From the NCBI GenBank assembly GCA_036897485.1, contig JAYMTF010001914.1, positions 1 through 20,631 of the forward strand: a DNA stretch of 20,631 nt, given 5' to 3'. The notes beneath the pieces are model-generated. The model saw only the letters and a program-made list of their open reading frames with translations. It ran no database searches and had not been told where the DNA came from. Positions 18,601 through 20,631 of the stretch are shown piece by piece (position 1 is the stretch's first letter; every line of letters starts with the position of its first letter). The DNA is from Pelargonium nanum (lineage: Eukaryota; Streptophyta; Magnoliopsida; Geraniales; Geraniaceae). The translations under genes were made by a program, and so were the position numbers.

Positions 18601-20631
18601 AAGTTGTCATTTACTGTACCTCCTAGTATAGTAAGCTCAGTCAATGCATTTGGCGTGATTTACTGTTTCCTTTATCTGTATATGATTTAACTCATTAGTG
18701 TGTATATTGAGAATGTTTGCCTTTTCCTGTATTCCCAGTGGTCTGGGATTTCACCACAGAAAGTTGCTAGTACTCCTGCTGCTACTCCAGCTGCAGATGT
18801 GCCTGCATCTGCATCTGTTGCTCCTGCTGTGCCAGTGGTGATGCAGTCTGTAGCTCCTGTAAAATCTAACTGGACAGAACACACCTCTCCTGATGGATAC
18901 AAGTACTACTACAATGGTGTTACTGGTGAAAGCAAGGTAAGAAAATCCTTTTAACATACTCTGCAGTTTTATTTGTTTGTGCATATGTGCTCAGTTATTT
19001 GTCATGGACTTGTAGTGGGAGAAACCTGAGGAGCTAGCGTTACTTGAACAGCAGCAGCAAAAACTAACTGCCCAGCCTCAAACCCAGATTCACCCTCAAG
19101 TTGTGTCTACTCAGCAGAATCCACAAGCACATCAAGCACAGTTTCAAAGACAGCTTCATCAGCATCAGCAGTCACAGCAACCTTCATTCTCTTCACCGGT
19201 TCATACTCTTTTCATATCTTGTAGAGTAATTAACAAAAACTGATGTATGTGGTTGCTAACTGTTTTGTTTGAATTTTCAGTACCAAGCCTCTGGAGCCAT
19301 GAATCACCAAAATGTTCAGGTAATATTATCATCCTTGATTTCTTTTACTAAGATATTATGTTACATGGGAAATTAGATGCCACCCATTCAGCCTCCTCTT
19401 TCCTTATTCCAGAAGGTATCTAGCTATCATTAATAAAACTAGAAAACCTTTGATAAGTCCTAATCAAAATCCTCTCAAATATCCTGCAACTCTTCCCTTC
19501 CCTCCCAACCTCTCCTAAAGTCAGCAATGCATACTTGGTCCATTTGCAAATCTCTCGGAGGCCGGAGTGGTATCTCAATGTCCTGAAAATGACATCATGT
19601 CCAAGTTGATTCTAGTGGAAAAAAACTCCTTAGTTCAGTGCTAAACAGCGACATCGTCCTCATGTTGCACTCGCCTCCTCTATAATCTTACTTTCATGGA
19701 ATGTTAAGAGGACCTAACTCAATTTCTAAGAAGTACCAGATTTTGCTGATCATGAAAAACAAGCCAGACTTAGTGCTCATTCAAGAAACAAAATGGAGTC
19801 AATTCCCCAAGCAATCATCAGATCATGTTGGTGGGACTCTAATATTGACTTTATATTCCCTCCTTCCTCTGGCAGATCTTGAGGTCTCCTATGCTTTTGG
19901 GATAAACTCATTGCCTTCTTATCAAGCCTCTTGCACTGGAACATGTCATGGACCTTAAATCCTCTTTCATGTTTCATCTCTCCTTTGCAACTCCAAGCCA
20001 TTCATTATTTATCTGTTTTGTTTGTTTCTTCCAAGCTCTTTTAGCTCCTGTACTTCTCATCAGAGCTTTCTTCTTGGAAATTCTGATCTCTAAATAAATT
20101 GCTTTGTCGTTTAAAAAAAAAAAACTGTTTTTGAAAAGGCTAATATAATCATATACAAGATTTATCTTCACATCTTACTGCATATTGTATGGGTATTTTT
20201 TATGCTCATCAAATTTATAGCAAAAGTTCCTGTTTTTTTTTTTTAAACTTTTAATGATCCCTTTCCCTATGTAGTTATTTGGATAGTTGAATCAGCTTTA
20301 GTCATTTTGGTGAACCATTTCCCTTTCTAGCTGAGCCTCTGTATAAATCCATATTAATCATCAAATTCGTGTAATATTTGATTTGTCGAAAATTCGAAAT
20401 AGCCTCTACTTGTGCCTGCAACACTTTTTCAGAGCGGTGTTTGTGCAATGCATTATAGGTAGAACATAATCCATGGTCTTTTAGAATAGTTAGTAGGCAG
20501 TATAAAGTCCACTTTTGCCTTTGTTTATGAAGAAGTGATTTACCCAGTTGATCTGTTTCAATCACTGGTAGTTGGTCCTATGCTACGAATAGGTTCCACT
20601 CCAAAGAGATAGAGTGCATCAATTTATATAT
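6346..20631 (+). CDS. FCA: Flowering-time RNA-binding protein FCA (16 exons seen, 3' end missing)
   Basis: Exons: 6346-6691, 7660-7730, 8352-8430, 12416-12498, 12573-12624, 14384-14451, 14710-14776, 15179-15258, 15347-15411, 15697-15756, 15851-16013, 17321-17392, 17478-18050, 18739-18936, 19016-19198, 19281-19319. They total 2,199 nt, 733 codons with no stop. Domains: disordered N-terminus 1-115; RRM1 with RNP2 LFVGSV (126-131) and RNP1 QGCCFIKY (165-172); RRM2 with RNP2 LFVGSL (217-222) and RNP1 RGCGFVKY (255-262); Gly/Pro linker; Gln-rich region about 403-593; WW domain W638...YYY(649-651)...W660-P663. This order and many segments match Arabidopsis FCA, a nuclear autonomous-pathway protein that promotes proximal poly(A) site choice, including FLC antisense RNA, and binds FY (CPSF) through its WW domain. 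The start is a CUG. The remaining C-terminal exon(s) lie past 20631. Confidence 0.95.
6692..7659 (+). other. FCA: FCA intron 1
   Basis: 968-nt GT-AG intron, T-rich. An 84-codon chance frame at about 7081-7335 resembles nothing I know and is not called. Confidence 0.9.
7660..7730 (+). CDS. FCA: FCA exon 2 (RRM1 RNP2)
   Basis: Acceptor ttttcag, donor GAT|gtgagt. Encodes DHFDGGSFAKLFVGSVPRT and ATEED; LFVGSV is RNP2 of RRM1. Confidence 0.95.
7731..8351 (+). other. FCA: FCA intron 2
   Basis: 621-nt GT-AG intron. It holds a possible Stowaway-type terminus at 7812 onward. Otherwise no signal is seen. Confidence 0.9.
7812..7845 (+). mobile_element. Possible Stowaway-type MITE terminus
   Basis: The stretch TACCCCTCTGTCCCAAATTA resembles the 5' end of Stowaway elements (TA, then CTCCCTCYGTCCC). 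No matching inverted end was found downstream, so at most a broken copy. Confidence 0.3.
8352..8430 (+). CDS. FCA: FCA exon 3 (RRM1 helix 1 to loop 3)
   Basis: Encodes IRPLFEEHGNVIEVALIKDK then RTGQQQ, nearly identical to the Arabidopsis protein. The donor CAAG|gtatgt is in phase 1 and opens the very long intron 3. Confidence 0.95.
10230..10268. repeat. 15-bp GC-rich inverted repeat in intron 3
   Basis: CACCCCCACTTTGAT (10230-10244) and its exact reverse complement (10254-10268) are separated by nine bases. The loop repeats cccccactt. The RNA would form a 15-bp perfect stem, unusual in this AT-rich intron. Confidence 0.9.
10348..10375. repeat. 28-bp perfect palindrome in intron 3
   Basis: The left half GCAACATGTCATGA (10348-10361) is followed without spacer by its exact reverse complement (10362-10375). 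It lies 79 bp downstream of the GC-rich inverted repeat. Confidence 0.92.
12088..12310 (+). repeat. Tandem duplication of a ~111-bp unit containing a 3' splice-site-like element
   Basis: Copies at 12088-12198 and 12199-12310 are nearly identical. Each has a pyrimidine tract, an AG (ttccag ending 12161; ttgtag ending 12273) and the block gctatgcttttgtacatgta. The second copy ends about 105 nt before true exon 4. The unit can be spliced in phase from exon 3. Confidence 0.85.
12416..12498 (+). CDS. FCA: FCA exon 4 (RRM1 RNP1)
   Basis: Acceptor atgcag, donor GGG|gtgagt. Encodes GCCFIKYATSEEADRAIRAL then HNQQTLPG, holding RNP1 and helix 2 of RRM1. The phase agrees with exon 3. Confidence 0.95.
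12573..12624 (+). CDS. FCA: FCA exon 5 (end of RRM1)
   Basis: Acceptor ttccag, donor TTAG|gtaatt. Encodes GTGPIQVRYADGERERL, the last strand of RRM1 and the linker. Confidence 0.95.
12693..12750 (+). pseudogene. Degenerate copy of FCA exon 5
   Basis: GGGTCCTATCCAAGT (12701-12715) is identical to exon 5 positions 12578-12592. The same frame continues GPIQVCRYGGKGE, against GPIQVRYADGERE in exon 5. It is bounded by tttag (12688-12692) and CAAG|gtactt, with another possible donor GAG|gtaaag at 12730. It looks like a local duplication that decayed into a pseudo-exon. Confidence 0.55.
12838..13225 (+). mobile_element. Decayed LINE ORF2 3' end in intron 5
   Basis: The frame from 12838 reads AEMRMFRWVCGSTKNGIIEN then EAIHAKVQL. 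This matches the EMRMLRWMCG...IRNE...I..KV motif near the C-terminus of reverse transcriptases of a common plant LINE group. Further on, broken frames give a DRMEW..RI-like stretch and a ccccaactt-agt-ttagg tail like the 3' end of these elements. Stops and frameshifts show it is dead. Confidence 0.6.
14384..14451 (+). CDS. FCA: FCA exon 6 (RRM2 RNP2)
   Basis: Acceptor tccag, donor ACA|gtatgt. Encodes AVEYKLFVGSLNKHASEKEV then ET. The last residue is Thr where Arabidopsis FCA has Glu. Confidence 0.95.
14710..14776 (+). CDS. FCA: FCA exon 7 (RRM2 middle)
   Basis: Acceptor taacag, donor CGTG|gtgcgt. Encodes IFSPYGRVEDVYLMRDEMKQ then SR. Confidence 0.95.
14777..15178 (+). other. FCA: FCA intron 7
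   Basis: 402-nt GT-AG intron with donor gtgcgt. It is T-rich with a poly-T run near 14982. No other signal. Confidence 0.9.
15179..15258 (+). CDS. FCA: FCA exon 8 (RRM2 RNP1)
   Basis: Acceptor atgaag, donor AGT|gtaagc. Encodes CGFVKYSHKDMALAAINALN then GIYTMS. The last codon is AGT (Ser) where Arabidopsis has Arg in TMRGC; this residue lies at the splice junction. Confidence 0.92.
15347..15411 (+). CDS. FCA: FCA exon 9 (end of RRM2)
   Basis: Acceptor atttag, donor TCAAG|gtttct. Encodes GCDQPLTVRFADPKRPRSGD then S, plus two bases of Arg304. Confidence 0.93.
15697..15756 (+). CDS. FCA: FCA exon 10 (Gly/Pro linker)
   Basis: Acceptor ttttag, donor TTAG|gtacta. Encodes RGGPAFGGPGFGPRFQAPGV, a low-complexity segment also present in Arabidopsis FCA (GPRFQASG). 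Confidence 0.92.
   Translation, partial: GWSCIWRARIWSSISSTRS
15851..16013 (+). CDS. FCA: FCA exon 11 (Pro/Asn/Gly linker)
   Basis: The acceptor lies in cccagcag, so a tandem NAGNAG choice is possible (exon from 15848 or 15851). Encodes RSAPNFGDSMTDRAPPNPWH and more, ending TMPVNP before CCG|gtaaga. Confidence 0.9.
16379..16992 (+). mobile_element. TRIM-like LTR element with interrupted 3' LTR
   Basis: The element starts TG and ends CA, flanked by CAACC on both sides (16374-16378 and 16993-16997), a 5-bp target duplication. LTR 1 (16379-16493) and LTR 2 (from 16581) share TGTTAAARTATC...GTTTGGAGTTTGA, and near their ends ttaggttgSagtaa. Only 87 bp lie between the LTRs and there is no ORF, so it is a terminal-repeat retrotransposon in miniature. 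LTR 2 is expanded to 412 bp by an insert of about 300 bp. Not recognised as a named family. Confidence 0.6.
16611..16797. repeat. Direct duplication (107-bp offset) inside the 3' LTR
   Basis: gagtttgatatgtttc at 16611 recurs at 16718, and the block tttaataatctWagggcagtttaKtaa...cataattataccctta occurs in both copies. It is part of the sequence that interrupts LTR 2. Confidence 0.8.
17321..17392 (+). CDS. FCA: FCA exon 12
   Basis: Acceptor atttcag, donor CAACAG|gtatat. Encodes 24 residues beginning GGPLGGPVDG, matching the Arabidopsis QGGPLGG segment. Confidence 0.92.
17478..18050 (+). CDS. FCA: FCA exon 13 (Gln-rich, prion-like region)
   Basis: 191 codons with very high Gln, Ser and Pro content, including SPSQLAQMLSQQTQTLQASF and QSSQQAFSQLQQQLQLMQ, which align with the Arabidopsis ELAQLLSQQTQSLQATFQSS region. 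Acceptor tttacag, donor CAG|gtattt. Low-complexity regions of this kind fit the reported condensate-forming behaviour of FCA. Confidence 0.95.
18051..18738 (+). other. FCA: FCA intron 13
   Basis: 688-nt GT-AG intron. Arabidopsis FCA is alternatively spliced at the equivalent intron. Retention here adds only VFPNK before a TAA (18066-18068), giving a protein that lacks the WW domain. No other feature is seen. Confidence 0.88.
18739..18936 (+). CDS. FCA: FCA exon 14 (first part of WW domain)
   Basis: Acceptor ttcccag, donor AAG|gtaaga. Begins WSGISPQKVAS, passes an Ala/Pro-rich stretch, and ends SNWTEHTSPDGYKYYYNG then VTGESK, giving the first Trp and the tyrosine block of the WW domain. Confidence 0.95.
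19016..19198 (+). CDS. FCA: FCA exon 15 (end of WW domain, Gln-rich)
   Basis: Begins exactly at the second WW tryptophan (WEKPEE), then a Gln/His-rich tail of about 50 residues. The acceptor is ttgtag. The donor CCG|gttcat is weak, but the join to the next exon restores SSPYQASG, the family-like reading. Confidence 0.9.
19281..19319 (+). CDS. FCA: FCA exon 16 (last exon seen)
   Basis: Acceptor attttcag, donor CAG|gtaata. Thirteen codons, YQASGAMNHQNVQ. Later exon(s), expected to encode the conserved end with a WMWKNK-type motif, are not found in the remaining 1.3 kb. Confidence 0.85.
19320..20631 (+). other. FCA: FCA intron 16 (incomplete)
   Basis: Starts with donor gtaata and runs to the window end without a convincing next exon. 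It contains a LINE remnant (about 19500-20124). The last 500 bases are AT-rich and featureless apart from a T run near 20230. Confidence 0.75.
19500..20124 (+). mobile_element. Internally deleted LINE remnant with poly(A) tail
   Basis: At about 19687 one frame reads SWNV. After a one-base shift the next frame reads RGPNSISKKYQILLI...NKPDLVLIQETKW, the start of the apurinic endonuclease domain of plant L1-type LINEs (SWNVRGL...PD...QETK). The body after about 19810 lacks endonuclease and reverse transcriptase cores. It then passes to a 3' UTR-like stretch with AAATAAA and a 12-A tail at 20113-20124. The 5' limit is uncertain and no target duplication was found. Confidence 0.6.

Noticed and set aside
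19258-20139. Similarity of aactgttttgtttgaa (near 19258) to the bases after the LINE poly(A) tail (aactgtttttgaaaa), as a target duplication
   Set aside because: It is not exact, and the upstream site is the acceptor tract of exon 16, so the element would have to include that exon.
1-20631. tRNA, rRNA, CRISPR, bacterial or defence-system content
   Set aside because: I saw none; the intron structure and gene families are those of a plant nuclear genome.

Overview
This is a nuclear genomic window from a flowering plant, most likely a eudicot. The evidence is an AT-rich base composition, short GT-AG introns next to very long T-rich ones, several plant transposon families, and two recognisable plant genes. 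I cannot name the species.

Layout. Positions 1-1747 are intergenic and downstream of the first gene; the only coding trace there is a fossil RNase H-like stretch (592-702) in a 20-bp repeat mosaic. Positions 1748-4377 (minus strand) hold a complete two-exon gene for a 12-TM sugar/polyol transporter of the PLT4 type (518 aa). Its single intron carries a 205-bp hAT-type MITE. Positions 4378-6345 are the head-to-head intergenic region. It holds the transporter's upstream region, a putative 813-bp non-autonomous Helitron, and a ~345-bp foldback element about 190 bp upstream of the next coding region. Positions 6346-20631 (plus strand) hold the first 16 exons (733 codons) of the flowering-time RNA-binding protein FCA: disordered Pro/Gly-rich N-terminus, RRM1, RRM2, Gly/Pro linker, Gln-rich prion-like region and WW domain. 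The C-terminal end and the stop codon lie beyond the window.

Main points. (1) The FCA reading frame has no AUG where the protein should begin. It most plausibly starts at a CUG in strong context (6346), as known for Arabidopsis FCA, and an out-of-frame AUG follows 25 nt later. (2) FCA intron 3 is 3,985 nt. It is the intron whose internal polyadenylation autoregulates Arabidopsis FCA, and here it holds two strong inverted repeats. It also has a tandemly duplicated decoy 3' splice site, just upstream of exon 4, that would splice in phase and encode an RNP1-like peptide. (3) A degenerate exon-5 copy lies just behind exon 5. (4) The transporter ATG is directly preceded by an in-frame TAG that ends a 20-codon upstream frame, which may be the lost N-terminus. 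(5) FCA introns hold two LINE remnants and a TRIM-like element with a 5-bp target duplication.

The two genes have no evident shared pathway. They are neighbours by position only: the transporter would import polyols or sugars at a membrane, and FCA acts in the nucleus on RNA 3'-end choice. Exon joins were set by hand from reading-frame phase, GT/AG borders and remembered family sequences, and no transcript data were available.
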